The position numbers and the translations under genes were made by a program. Positions 38,305 through 47,174 of a stretch of DNA of 64,000 nt are shown here, piece by piece (the first letter of the stretch is position 1; the number at the start of each line of letters is the position of its first letter). The notes below the pieces were generated by a model. It saw only the letters and a program-made list of their open reading frames with translations, was not told where the DNA came from and made no database searches. Source of the stretch: Limimonas halophila (GTDB lineage: Bacteria > Pseudomonadota > Alphaproteobacteria > Kiloniellales > Rhodovibrionaceae). The stretch lies in the NCBI RefSeq assembly GCF_900100655.1, contig NZ_FNCE01000001.1, positions 569,252 through 633,251 on the forward strand. Reading direction: 5' to 3'.

Positions 38305-38820
38305 TCAGGCCGTCTCGCCCGAGCCCTCGGCGCTGCCCAGCTCACGCACACGCCGCTGCAGGCTCATGCGGTCCAGCGAGACGAGGGGCAGGCTGGTGAA
38401 GAGGCTCAGCCGGGTGTGGATCTGGCGGTAGACGTCGCTGACGAAGGCGCGGATCTCCGCCTCGGTGCCATCGGCCTTCGAGGGATCGGGGAAAGGCCAG
38501 TGCGCCGTGAGCGGATGGCCCGGAAACACCGGACAGATCTCACCCGCGGCCTGGTCGCAGAGCGTGAAGACGAAATCCAGCGCCGGCGCATCCCTCCCCG
38601 TGAACGCGTCCCAGGATTTGCTGGCGAGCTTGCCGGTCGGATGCCCGCTGCGCTCCAGCAGATCGAGCACGTACCGGTTGATGCTGCCGCGCGGGTGGCT
38701 GCCGGCGCTGTACCCTTTGAAGCTCGGCGGCCCGATGGCGTTGAGGATCGCCTCGGCCATCACCGAGCGGGCCGAGTTGTGCGTGCACAGGAAGAGCACG
38801 CGGTAGGGGCGGTCCGTCAT
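38305..38820 (-). CDS. arsC: Arsenate reductase, low-MW phosphatase type
   Basis: 171 residues. [20 protein letters not shown] contains the CX5R phosphatase-like loop with the nucleophilic Cys. [19 protein letters not shown] holds the two further cysteines used in the thioredoxin-coupled relay. It reduces arsenate to arsenite for export by the downstream ACR3 pump. It overlaps arsR by 4 bp. Confidence 0.93.
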   Translation of the reverse strand: MTDRPYRVLFLCTHNSARSVMAEAILNAIGPPSFKGYSAGSHPRGSINRYVLDLLERSGHPTGKLASKSWDAFTGRDAPALDFVFTLCDQAAGEICPVFPGHPLTAHWPFPDPSKADGTEAEIRAFVSDVYRQIHTRLSLFTSLPLVSLDRMSLQRRVRELGSAEGSGETA

Positions 38821-39173
38821 GAGCTCCCGTCTCCGTCATCGGCCGCGCATTCGGCCGCGTGGTTCGCCAGATCGCCGCAGATCTCGGGCCGCCCGCCGCA
38901 GCAGTCCTCGGTGAGGAAGGCGAGCAGGCGGCGCATGCCCTCGTAATCCGCCGCGTAGTAGATGTGCCGGCTCTGCCGGCGGCCGTGCACCAGCCCGGCC
39001 TGTTCCAGCTGCTGCAGGTGGAACGACAGCGTTGCCGGCTGCACGTCCAGGCACCGCGCCAGCTCGCCTTGCGCCATGCCGTCCGGCCCGGCCTGCACCA
39101 GGGCGCGGAAAGCGTTCAGCCGCGTGGATTGCGCCAGCGCGGCGAGGGCGGGGACGGCGTCCTGTGTTTCCAT
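38817..39173 (-). CDS. arsR: ArsR-family arsenic-responsive repressor
   Basis: 118 residues from ATG 39173 (METQDAVPALAALAQSTRLN). The winged helix includes ELARCLDVQPATLSFHLQQL followed by EQAGLVHGRRQSRHIYYAAD. A C-terminal CCGGRPEICG cluster (three cysteines) may bind As(III). First gene of the ars operon; a clear inverted repeat lies 16 bp upstream of its start. Confidence 0.92.
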   Translation of the reverse strand: METQDAVPALAALAQSTRLNAFRALVQAGPDGMAQGELARCLDVQPATLSFHLQQLEQAGLVHGRRQSRHIYYAADYEGMRRLLAFLTEDCCGGRPEICGDLANHAAECAADDGDGSS

Positions 39174-39189
39174 GGCTCCAACACCCAAG

Positions 39190-39221
39190 ATATTTCGAGA
39201 GTTGGACAACTATCAAAATAT
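39190..39221 (-). promoter_or_regulatory. ArsR operator (inverted repeat)
   Basis: ATATTTCGAGAGTTG (39190-39204) and the reverse complement of 39207-39221 (ATATTTTGATAGTTG) match at 13 of 15 positions, with a 2-bp spacer. It is AT-rich in a GC-rich region and sits immediately upstream of arsR, where autorepression would act. Confidence 0.75.
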
Positions 39222-39291
39222 GTCGCCGGAAACAAGCGCCCGACCGCGTGGGTCGGGCGCTTGCCGGAATGGGTGGGCGTGTGCCGCGGCG

Positions 39292-40752
39292 TCAGGCCTC
39301 TTCGGAGATGACGGAGAAGAGGTCCGTGTCCGGGGTGTCCTCTTCCTGGTCCACCAACGGGATGGGATAATCGCCCGTGAAGCAGGCGTCGCAGAACTGC
39401 GGCTGGTCGGGGTTGCGCCCGGCATGGCCCATGGCGCGGTACATGCCGTCGAAGGAGATGAAGGCCAGGCTGTCGCAGCCGATCACGCTCGCCATGTCCG
39501 GCACGGTGTAGCGCGAGGCCAGCAGCTCGCCGGCGTTGGGCGTGTCGATGCCGTAGTAGCAGGAATGCCGGGTTGGCGGCGCGGCGATGCGCATGTGCAC
39601 CTCTTTCGCCCCGGCGTCGCGCACCATCTTCACGATCTTGGCCGAGGTGGTGCCGCGCACGATGGAATCGTCCACGAGCACGACGCGCTTGCCCTCAATC
39701 ATGGCGCGGTTGGCGTTGTGCTTCAGCTTCACGCCCAGGTTGCGGATCGACTGCGTGGGCTCAATGAAGGTGCGGCCGACGTAGTGGTTGCGGATGATGC
39801 CGAACTCGAAGGGGATCTGCGCTTCGTCGGCGTAACCGATGGCGGCGGGCACGCCGGAGTCCGGCACCGGAATGACGACGTCCGAGGGCGAGTGGCTCTC
39901 CCGCGCCAGCTCCTGGCCGATTCGGCGGCGCGCTTCGTAAACGCTGGAGCCCTCGACCACGGAATCGGGGCGGGCGAAGTAGATGTACTCGAAGATGCAG
40001 AAGCGCTGGCGATTGCGCGGCGGGAAGGGCCGCAGCGAGCGGAGCCCCTCGGTGTCGATCACCACCATCTCGCCCGGCTCGATGTCGCGGATGACCTCGG
40101 CGTCGATGATGTCGAGCGCGCAGGTTTCCGAGGCGAGGACGTAGGAGTCGCCGACGCGGCCCAGCACCAGCGGCCGCACGCCGAAGGGATCGCGCACGCC
40201 GATGAGCTGACTGTCCGTCATGGCGACGAAGGCGTAGGCGCCCTCGATGTGCTGAAGCGCATACGTCATGCGGTCCACGGCGCCCTCGACCTCGGCGGGC
40301 GCGGCGGCCATGAGGTGGATGAGCACCTCGGTGTCCGTCGTGGACTGGAAGAGCGCCCCGCGCTGCACCAGCTCGCGCCGCAGCTTTTCGAAGTTGGTCA
40401 GGTTGCCGTTGTGGCTGAGCGCGAAGCCGCCGAACGCCAGCTCCGCGAACAAGGGTTGGATGTTGCGCATCGCCGTGGCGCCGCTGGTGGAATAGCGGTT
40501 GTGGCCGACGGCGATGTGGCCGGTCAGGCGTTCCATGAGGTCGGGCTTGTCGAAGATGTCGCCGACGTGGCCGGTGTCGCGATGGGCGCTGAACTGCCGG
40601 CCGTTGTAAGTGACCAGCCCGGCCGCTTCCTGGCCCCGGTGCTGAAGCGCGTGCAGGCCCAGCGCGGTGTGCTTGGCCGCGTCGGGGTGGCCGTAAATAC
40701 CGAACACGCCGCACTTTTCGCGCAGCGTGTCGGCCGTGGTGTCCGCCGTCAT
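39292..40752 (-). CDS. purF: Amidophosphoribosyltransferase
   Basis: 486 residues. First step of de novo purine synthesis (PRPP + glutamine to phosphoribosylamine). The N-terminal nucleophile Cys14 in LREKCGVFGIYGH would be exposed by cleavage of a 13-residue propeptide. RGQEAAGLVTY and SHNGNLTN belong to the glutaminase domain, and VVLVDDSIVRGTTSAKI is the PRPP-binding loop. It overlaps cvpA by 4 bp. Confidence 0.97.
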   Translation of the reverse strand: MTADTTADTLREKCGVFGIYGHPDAAKHTALGLHALQHRGQEAAGLVTYNGRQFSAHRDTGHVGDIFDKPDLMERLTGHIAVGHNRYSTSGATAMRNIQPLFAELAFGGFALSHNGNLTNFEKLRRELVQRGALFQSTTDTEVLIHLMAAAPAEVEGAVDRMTYALQHIEGAYAFVAMTDSQLIGVRDPFGVRPLVLGRVGDSYVLASETCALDIIDAEVIRDIEPGEMVVIDTEGLRSLRPFPPRNRQRFCIFEYIYFARPDSVVEGSSVYEARRRIGQELARESHSPSDVVIPVPDSGVPAAIGYADEAQIPFEFGIIRNHYVGRTFIEPTQSIRNLGVKLKHNANRAMIEGKRVVLVDDSIVRGTTSAKIVKMVRDAGAKEVHMRIAAPPTRHSCYYGIDTPNAGELLASRYTVPDMASVIGCDSLAFISFDGMYRAMGHAGRNPDQPQFCDACFTGDYPIPLVDQEEDTPDTDLFSVISEEA

Positions 40753-41453
40753 TGCTGCTCACTCCCGCCGGTGCCGGTCTGTTGCTGGATGATGCTTTCG
40801 AGCTGCTCGCGCGTCTCGTCCTTATAGCCCTGGCCGCCCGTCTCGCCCGAGGTGTCGGGCTTGACGTCGGGCTGCGCCAGGGCGTCGTAGGCGTCCTTGG
40901 CCTGGCGCGCCCGGTCGGCAGTGTCGCGCGCGGAGTCCACCGCCGCGGCGCCGCTCGCGGTCCACGAAGGCGGCAGCAGGCCGGCCATGGTGTGCGCGCC
41001 AAATTCCACGAGCTTGCGGCTTTCGGCGTCCTGCACCCAGCTCGGCCGGTCGGCCGGGTCGGGCACCGCCCATTCCATCACCAGCCACGCGGCGGCCAGG
41101 ATCACGGCGCCGCGCACCAGCCCGAACGCCAGCCCGAGCGAGCGGTCCAGCGCGCCCAGCGACGACTGCTGCACCCGCGCGCCCAGCATGCGCGAAATCA
41201 CCGCCAGCACGATGAGCACGACCAGGAAGATCGCCACGCCGGCCACGATGTCGGCCACGAGGTCGATGGCGATCAGGTCGCGGGCGTAGGGCTGCGCGTG
41301 CGGGAAGCCGTACAGCGTCGCCAGCGCCGCGCCCACCCAGGCGCCGATGCCCAGCACTTCATGCACGAAGCCGCGCAGGAACGCCAGCACCGCGGACACC
41401 AGCAGCACCGCCAGCACGACGACGTCGACCGCGTTGATGGGAAGATCGCTCAT
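40749..41453 (-). CDS. cvpA: CvpA family membrane protein
   Basis: 234 residues with four hydrophobic helices in the first ~130 residues (INAVDVVVLAVLLVSAVLAF, VLGIGAWVGAALATLYGF and others). This is the CvpA domain, commonly linked to purF and needed for colicin V production in E. coli. The C-terminal ~70 residues are hydrophilic and probably disordered. It overlaps both purF and radA by 4 bp. Confidence 0.9.
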   Translation of the reverse strand: MSDLPINAVDVVVLAVLLVSAVLAFLRGFVHEVLGIGAWVGAALATLYGFPHAQPYARDLIAIDLVADIVAGVAIFLVVLIVLAVISRMLGARVQQSSLGALDRSLGLAFGLVRGAVILAAAWLVMEWAVPDPADRPSWVQDAESRKLVEFGAHTMAGLLPPSWTASGAAAVDSARDTADRARQAKDAYDALAQPDVKPDTSGETGGQGYKDETREQLESIIQQQTGTGGSEQQ

Positions 41454-42880
41454 GGCTCGTGTGCCGGGTGGTCCCCGTCTCCGTCGCTGTCGCGCCGGCG
41501 CCGGCGTGTGGGCAGGTCCGAGAAGCGGCCGACCAGATCGTCCAGGTGCCCCAGTTCGTCCGCCGCGATTCCCGCCGGTGGCGCGGGCGCGCGGCTGCCG
41601 CGGCGCGGCGGCATCCAGGCCGAAGCAAAGCCCAGCTTGGCGGCTTCCTTCAAGCGTTGTTCCGCCTGACCCACGGGGCGCACCTCGCCGGACAGCCCGA
41701 TCTCGCCGAAGAGCACCGCGTCCTCGGCCACCGGCTCGTCGCTGGCCGCCGAGAGCAGGGCCGCCGCCACGGCCAGGTCGGCCGCCGGTTCCGCGACGCG
41801 CAGCCCGCCGGCAACATTGAGATAGACGTCCTGACCCGCGAGCAAAACCCCGCAGCGCGCTTCCAGCACCGCCAGGATCATGGACAAGCGGTTCGGGTCC
41901 CAGCCGACCACCGCGCGCCGCGGTGTCGCCAGGGCGGAGGACGCAACCAGCGCCTGAATCTCCACCAGCACCGGGCGGGTGCCCTCCATGCCGGCGAACA
42001 CGGCCGAGCCGGCCACGCGCCCCCGGCGCTCGGCCAGGAAGAGGGCGGAGGGGTTGGCGACCTCGGCGAGGCCCGCCTCGGTCATCTCGAACACCCCGAT
42101 CTCGTCGGTGGCGCCGTAGCGGTTCTTGATGGCGCGCAGGATGCGGAACTGGTGCCCGCGCTCGCCCTCGAAGGTGAGCACGGCGTCGACCATGTGCTCC
42201 AGCACCTTGGGGCCGGCGAGTGTGCCCTCCTTGGTGACGTGGCCCACCAGCACGACCGCGATGCCGTAGGCCTTGGCGGCCCGGATCAGGTACTGGGCGC
42301 TGGCGCGCACCTGGCTGACCGTGCCGGGGGCGGAATCCAGCTCAGCCGTGTGCATCGTCTGGATGGAGTCCACGACAAGCACCTCGGGTGCGTCCGGGGC
42401 CTCCAGTGCCGGCAGGATGTCCTCGACGTTGGTCGCCGCGGCCAGCGCCACGGGCGCGTCGGCCAGATCCAGGCGCTGCGCGCGCAGGCGCACCTGATCC
42501 GTGGCTTCCTCGCCGGAGACGTAGGCGCAGGAGATGCCCTCGCGCGCGGCCAGCCGCGCCGCCACCTGAAGCGCCAGGGTGGACTTGCCGATGCCGGGAT
42601 CGCCGCCGATCAGCACCGAGGAGCCGGGCACGAGCCCGCCGCCGCAGGTGCGGTCGAACTCGGCGAGCCCGGAAACGCGGCGGGGCGGCTGCTCGCCCGT
42701 GCCCTTGAGGCCGGTGAAGGTGACGCCGCGTCCGCTCTTGCGCTTGCCGCCGCGCGCGGGCTCGCTCACGGCCTCCTCGACGAGGGTGTTCCACGCGCCG
42801 CAGCCCTCGCACCGGCCCAGCCACTTGGGGTGGACCGTGCCGCACTCCTGGCAGACGTATTGGCTCTTCGCCTTTGCCAA
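41450..42880 (-). CDS. radA: DNA repair protein RadA
   Basis: 476 residues if TTG 42880 is the start (reads M-AKAKSQYVCQECG, the canonical start); an upstream extension overlaps mlaF. A zinc finger (CQECG...CEGCG, ~9-30), RecA-like core with GGDPGIGKSTLALQ and KNRYG motif, and a C-terminal Lon-protease-like domain (LFGEIGLSGEVRPVGQAEQR) are present. RadA promotes branch migration in recombination. Confidence 0.95.
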   Translation of the reverse strand: MAKAKSQYVCQECGTVHPKWLGRCEGCGAWNTLVEEAVSEPARGGKRKSGRGVTFTGLKGTGEQPPRRVSGLAEFDRTCGGGLVPGSSVLIGGDPGIGKSTLALQVAARLAAREGISCAYVSGEEATDQVRLRAQRLDLADAPVALAAATNVEDILPALEAPDAPEVLVVDSIQTMHTAELDSAPGTVSQVRASAQYLIRAAKAYGIAVVLVGHVTKEGTLAGPKVLEHMVDAVLTFEGERGHQFRILRAIKNRYGATDEIGVFEMTEAGLAEVANPSALFLAERRGRVAGSAVFAGMEGTRPVLVEIQALVASSALATPRRAVVGWDPNRLSMILAVLEARCGVLLAGQDVYLNVAGGLRVAEPAADLAVAAALLSAASDEPVAEDAVLFGEIGLSGEVRPVGQAEQRLKEAAKLGFASAWMPPRRGSRAPAPPAGIAADELGHLDDLVGRFSDLPTRRRRRDSDGDGDHPAHEP

Positions 42881-42897
42881 ACGGTGCTCCCGGGGCG

Positions 42898-43674
42898 TTA
42901 CAGCCGTCGCACCGGCATCTGGATGGGGCCTTCGGCGCGGCCGTGGATGAACTGCTGGACGTAGGGGTTGTCGGTGGCGTCCATCTCCGCCACGGAGCCG
43001 GTCCAGATGATCTCGCCCTGGTGCAGCATGGCGATGCGGTGCCCGATCTTGCGGGCGCTGGCGATGTCGTGGGTGATGGAGAGCGTGGTGACGTTCTGCT
43101 CGCGCACGCAGCCCAGGATCAGCTCGTTGATGACGTCGCCCATGATCGGGTCCAGGCCGGTCGTGGGCTCGTCGAAGAAGATGATCTCGGGCGCGGTGGC
43201 GATGGCGCGCGCCAGGCCCACGCGCTTCTTCATGCCGCCCGAGAGCTCCGCCGGGTAGAGGTCGGCCACTTCGTTGCGCAGGCCCACCGCGGCGAGCTTT
43301 TCCTCCGCCGCCTCGCGCGCGGCGTCGCGGTCCATGCGCTCGCTTTCGATCAGCGCGAAAGCAACATTTTTCCACACGGGCAGGGAGTCGAACAGCGCGG
43401 CGTTCTGGAACAGCATGCCGAAGCGCCGCAGCATGGCATCGCGCTCGCGCCCGCGCACCTTCGTCGCCTCCTGGCCGTCCAGCTGAATGCTGCCGCTGTC
43501 CGGGCGGATGATGTTGAGGATGCACTTCAGCAGCACGGACTTGCCGGTGCCCGAACCGCCGATGACCACCACGGACTCGCCGGGCATGACGTCCAGGTCG
43601 AGGCCGCGCAGCACCTGGTTTGCGCCGAACGCCTTGTGGAGATCGCGGCAGCGGATCTTGGGGGCGGCGCTCAT
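42898..43674 (-). CDS. mlaF: ABC transporter ATPase MlaF
   Basis: 258 residues. VVIGGSGTGKSVLLKCILNI is the Walker A region, ELSGGMKKRVGLARAIATAP the signature, IIFFDEPTTGLDPI the Walker B. The sequence matches MlaF of the lipid-asymmetry transporter, in line with the adjacent MlaE permease. No mlaD is next to it, so the substrate-binding MCE protein must lie elsewhere. Start overlaps the mlaE stop by 4 bp. Confidence 0.93.
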   Translation of the reverse strand: MSAAPKIRCRDLHKAFGANQVLRGLDLDVMPGESVVVIGGSGTGKSVLLKCILNIIRPDSGSIQLDGQEATKVRGRERDAMLRRFGMLFQNAALFDSLPVWKNVAFALIESERMDRDAAREAAEEKLAAVGLRNEVADLYPAELSGGMKKRVGLARAIATAPEIIFFDEPTTGLDPIMGDVINELILGCVREQNVTTLSITHDIASARKIGHRIAMLHQGEIIWTGSVAEMDATDNPYVQQFIHGRAEGPIQMPVRRL

Positions 43675-44444
43675 CGTGCGAAGAACAGCTCCGTGATCAG
43701 GTAGTTGGACGACAGGATCAGGATGGAGGCGGAAACGACCGCGTTCGTCGTGGCCGCGCCCACGCCCTGCGCGCCGCCGCTGGAATGGTAGCCGTGGTAA
43801 CAGCCCATCAGCGTGATGAGGAAGCCGAACACGGCCGCTTTCACCAGACCCGACACCACGTCCATCGGCTGCATGAAGGAAATGGTGTTGTTGAGGTAGG
43901 TCGCGGCCGTGAAGTCCAGCTTGTAGATCCCCACCAGGTAGCCGCCGAAGATCCCGATCGTGTCGGCCACCAGCACCAACACCGGCAGCGCGATGATGCC
44001 GGCCACGATGCGCGGCGCGATCAAGTACTTAAAGGGATCGGTCGCCAGCGTAATCAGCGCGTCGATCTGCTCGGTCACACGCATCGTGCCCACTTCCGCC
44101 GCGTTGGCCGAGCTGACGCGGCCCGCCACCATGAGCCCGGCGAGCACCGGCCCCAGTTCGCGCGTGATCGAGACCACCACCACCTGGGGAATGGTGCTTT
44201 CCGCGTTGAAGCGCGCGAAGCCGGTGTAGCTCTGCAGCGCCAGCACCATGCCGGTGAAGATCGCCGTCAGCCCCACCACGGGCAGGGAGTAGTACCCGAT
44301 CTCCACGAGCTGCGCGCCCAGATTGCGAAAGTAGAACGGCGGTCGCACGCAGTGCGACAGCGCCGTCAGCGCGAACATCGCCAGCCGCCCGGTCGCCGCC
44401 AGGAAACTCAGGAGGGTGCGGCCGATCAGTTGCAGGAACGCCAT
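43671..44444 (-). CDS. mlaE: ABC transporter permease MlaE
   Basis: 257 residues with about five to six membrane helices. VEIGYYSLPVVGLTAIFTGM, ELGPVLAGLMVAGRVSSANA and AAEVGTMRVTEQIDALITLA are the characteristic MlaE (DUF140) motifs. It forms the inner-membrane channel of the phospholipid transport system with MlaF. Confidence 0.93.
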   Translation of the reverse strand: MAFLQLIGRTLLSFLAATGRLAMFALTALSHCVRPPFYFRNLGAQLVEIGYYSLPVVGLTAIFTGMVLALQSYTGFARFNAESTIPQVVVVSITRELGPVLAGLMVAGRVSSANAAEVGTMRVTEQIDALITLATDPFKYLIAPRIVAGIIALPVLVLVADTIGIFGGYLVGIYKLDFTAATYLNNTISFMQPMDVVSGLVKAAVFGFLITLMGCYHGYHSSGGAQGVGAATTNAVVSASILILSSNYLITELFFAR

Positions 44445-44450
44445 GCGCGG

Positions 44451-45587
44451 TCAGCCGTCTCCGCCGTGGTAGCTGCGGTGCAGGCGCGCGCCGAGCCCGG
44501 TGAGGATCTCGTAGCCGATCGTGCCCGCTTCCGCGGCGAGCGCGTCGACGTCGTGCGTGTCGTCCAGCAGGTCCACGAAATCGCCCGGCGCGAGGCTGTC
44601 GTGCGGGATATCGGTGATGTCCAGGGTGAGCGAGTCCATCGAGACGCGTCCGGCCACCGGCACGCGCCGACCCGCGGCGACGGCCACGCCCCGGTTGGAC
44701 ACGGCGATGGGATAGCCGTCCCCGTAGCCGACGCCCACCGTCGCCACCCGGGTCGGGCGGCTGGCGCGGTAGGTCGAACCGTAGCCGACCCCCCGGTACC
44801 GGTCAATCTGGCGTACCTGAAGCACGCGGCCGCGCAGGCGCACCACCGGGCGGACCGGCGACGGCCGGCCCGGCGTTGGGTTGATCCCGTAGAGCGCCGC
44901 GCCCGGGCGCACCAGATCGAAGTGGTAGGCGCGGCCCAGGAAGACCCCCGAGGAATTGGCCAGCGAGCGCGGCCCGGCCGGCAGGCGCTGCGCGGCCGTG
45001 CGGAAGCGCGCCAGCTGAGCGCTGTTTTCCGCGTGGTCCGGTTCGTCGGCGCAGGCGAGGTGGCTCATCACCGCCGTCAGGCCGATACCCTTGAGCCGCT
45101 CCGGCTCGCGGATCAGGCGCGCCGTCTCGTCGTCGGGCAGGCCCAGGCGGCTCATGCCCGTGTCCACGTGCAGCGCGGCGGGCAGCTTTTCGTCCCGTTC
45201 GCGGGCGCGGGCGCGCCACGCGTCGATGTCCGCGAGGCTGTTGAGCACAGGTGTCAGCCCGTGCGCCAGCAGCGTCTCCCCAGTGTCCGGCGGCAGGCCG
45301 TTGAGCACCTGGATGCCGGCATGCGGGAAGCCGGCTTCGGTGAGCACGTGGCGCAGCGCCAGCCCCTCGTCGATCGTGGCGACGAAGAAGGGATCGGCGC
45401 CTTCCCGCGCCAGCACGGGCGCGACGCGGTCCATGCCGAGTCCGTAGGCGTCGGCCTTGATGGCGGCGCCACACGCCGCCGCGCCCGCTTCCCGCGCGAG
45501 ACGCCGGTAGTTGGCCGCGATGGCGTCGAGATCGATGTGCAGGATGCCGCCGGCGCGCGCGGCCAGGGGACCGGCCTCAGCCCTCAT
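44451..45587 (-). CDS. alr: Alanine racemase
   Basis: 378 residues from ATG 45587 (MRAEAGPLAARAGG). It makes D-alanine for peptidoglycan. The PLP-binding lysine is in GAAIKADAYGLG, and VGYGSTYRASRPTRVATVGV contains the catalytic Tyr. It starts 11 bp inside the end of dnaB on the same strand, indicating tight coupling, and precedes mlaE by 6 bp. Confidence 0.95.
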   Translation of the reverse strand: MRAEAGPLAARAGGILHIDLDAIAANYRRLAREAGAAACGAAIKADAYGLGMDRVAPVLAREGADPFFVATIDEGLALRHVLTEAGFPHAGIQVLNGLPPDTGETLLAHGLTPVLNSLADIDAWRARARERDEKLPAALHVDTGMSRLGLPDDETARLIREPERLKGIGLTAVMSHLACADEPDHAENSAQLARFRTAAQRLPAGPRSLANSSGVFLGRAYHFDLVRPGAALYGINPTPGRPSPVRPVVRLRGRVLQVRQIDRYRGVGYGSTYRASRPTRVATVGVGYGDGYPIAVSNRGVAVAAGRRVPVAGRVSMDSLTLDITDIPHDSLAPGDFVDLLDDTHDVDALAAEAGTIGYEILTGLGARLHRSYHGGDG

Positions 45588-47058
45588 CGGGGAACTGATC
45601 CTCGGCGGCAAGGTTGCCGAAGCGCGTCGTGCCGCCGTCGAAGGCCAGCTTCACCTGCCCTGTGGGGCCGTGGCGCTGCTTGGCGACGATGGCCTCGGCG
45701 ACGCCGTAGGCGCGCTCCATCTTCTGTTTCCACTTGTCGATGCGTTCCTGCAGCTTCTCGTCCGACTCGTCGGCGCGTTGAGCGGGTTCCTGCTTGGCCA
45801 GGTAGTACTCCTCGCGGTAGACGAACATCACCACGTCGGCATCCTGTTCGATCGTTCCGGATTCGCGCAGATCGGCCAACTGCGGGCGCTTGTCCTCGCG
45901 TTGCTCCACCGCGCGGGAGAGCTGCGACAGCGCCAGCACGGGCACGTCAAGCTCCTTGGCGATCACCTTCAGCCCGCGCGTGATCTCCGAGATCTCCTGC
46001 ACGCGGCTTTCGGGCTTGCTGCCCGCCGTGGGCTGCATGAGCTGGAGGTAGTCGACGACGATCATCCCCAGGTTGTGCTGGCGCTTCAGCCGCCGGGCGC
46101 GCTGGCGCACCTGGCCCACGGAGATCGCCGGGGTGTCGTCGATGTAGAAGGGCAGGGTGCTCAGCTCGTGGCTGGCCTGGACGACGGATTCGAAGTCCTC
46201 CGACGAGATCTTGCCGCGCCGGATGTTCTCGGAATCGATGCCGCTCTGCTCGGAGAGGATGCGCGTGGCGAGCTGTTCCGCCGCCATTTCCAGGGAGAAG
46301 AAGCCGACCACCGCGCCCTCGTTCTCGCCGCGGTCCACCCGCCGGCGCGCGGCGTTGAAGCTGATGTTCGTGGCCAGCGCCGTCTTGCCCATCCCGGGCC
46401 GGCCGGCGAGCACGATCAGGTCGGTGTTGTGCAGCCCGCCCAGAAGCTGATCGAGATCCTCCAGCCCGGTGGTGACGCCGGCGATCTGACCTTGCCGCCG
46501 GTGGGCCGACTCCGCCTGGGTCACGGCCTGGGTCAGGGCCGTGGAGAAGGCCTTGAAGTCGCCCTCGCTCTGCCCCGTCTCGGCGAGCTGGAAGAGCTTT
46601 TGCTCCGTCGCCTCGATTTGCTCGGTGGCGCGGCTGTCCAGGTTGTAGTCGAAGGCCTCGTTGACGATGTCCTCGCCGAGCGCGATCAGCTGCCGGCGCA
46701 GATGCAGGTCGTGGATCGTGCGGCCGTAGTGTTCCGCGTTGATCGCGGTGACGTGCGCGTTCTGCAGGTCGGTGAGGTACTGGCTGCCGCCCACGTCCTG
46801 CAGGGCGTTGTCGCGCTCGAAGACGTTCTTGAGCGTCACCGCGTTGGCGATCTGGCCGCGGTCGATCAGCTTGGCGCAGGCGGCGTAGATGCGCCCGTGC
46901 ACGGCGTCGGCGAAGTGATCGGCGCGCAGGAAGTCGGCGACGCGCTCGTAGGCCTGGTTGTTGGCCAGGATGGCGGCGAGCAGGGCTTGCTCGGCCTCAT
47001 AGTTAACGGGCGGGGTGCGCTCGGCCGTCTGCGATTGATCCAGCGCCGCGCTCGCCAT
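45577..47058 (-). CDS. dnaB: Replicative DNA helicase DnaB
   Basis: 493 residues. The N-terminal domain starts PPVNYEAEQALLAAILANNQ. The RecA-like helicase domain has Walker A in LAGRPGMGKTALATN, Walker B in MIVVDYLQLMQP and the arginine finger region VPVLALSQLSRAVEQREDK. It unwinds DNA at the fork. It is first in a co-directional run of seven genes down to purF, all overlapping or nearly so. Confidence 0.97.
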   Translation of the reverse strand: MASAALDQSQTAERTPPVNYEAEQALLAAILANNQAYERVADFLRADHFADAVHGRIYAACAKLIDRGQIANAVTLKNVFERDNALQDVGGSQYLTDLQNAHVTAINAEHYGRTIHDLHLRRQLIALGEDIVNEAFDYNLDSRATEQIEATEQKLFQLAETGQSEGDFKAFSTALTQAVTQAESAHRRQGQIAGVTTGLEDLDQLLGGLHNTDLIVLAGRPGMGKTALATNISFNAARRRVDRGENEGAVVGFFSLEMAAEQLATRILSEQSGIDSENIRRGKISSEDFESVVQASHELSTLPFYIDDTPAISVGQVRQRARRLKRQHNLGMIVVDYLQLMQPTAGSKPESRVQEISEITRGLKVIAKELDVPVLALSQLSRAVEQREDKRPQLADLRESGTIEQDADVVMFVYREEYYLAKQEPAQRADESDEKLQERIDKWKQKMERAYGVAEAIVAKQRHGPTGQVKLAFDGGTTRFGNLAAEDQFPDEG

Positions 47059-47174
47059 GACACCTTCCTGCTTTCCGGACGGCCCCCGATCCTAGCAGAC
47101 AGCGGCCGCCTACCCATCCTGTGGAAAATGTGGACAACGGGGACAACTCGACGCGTTCAAGGAGCCGCCCGCGG

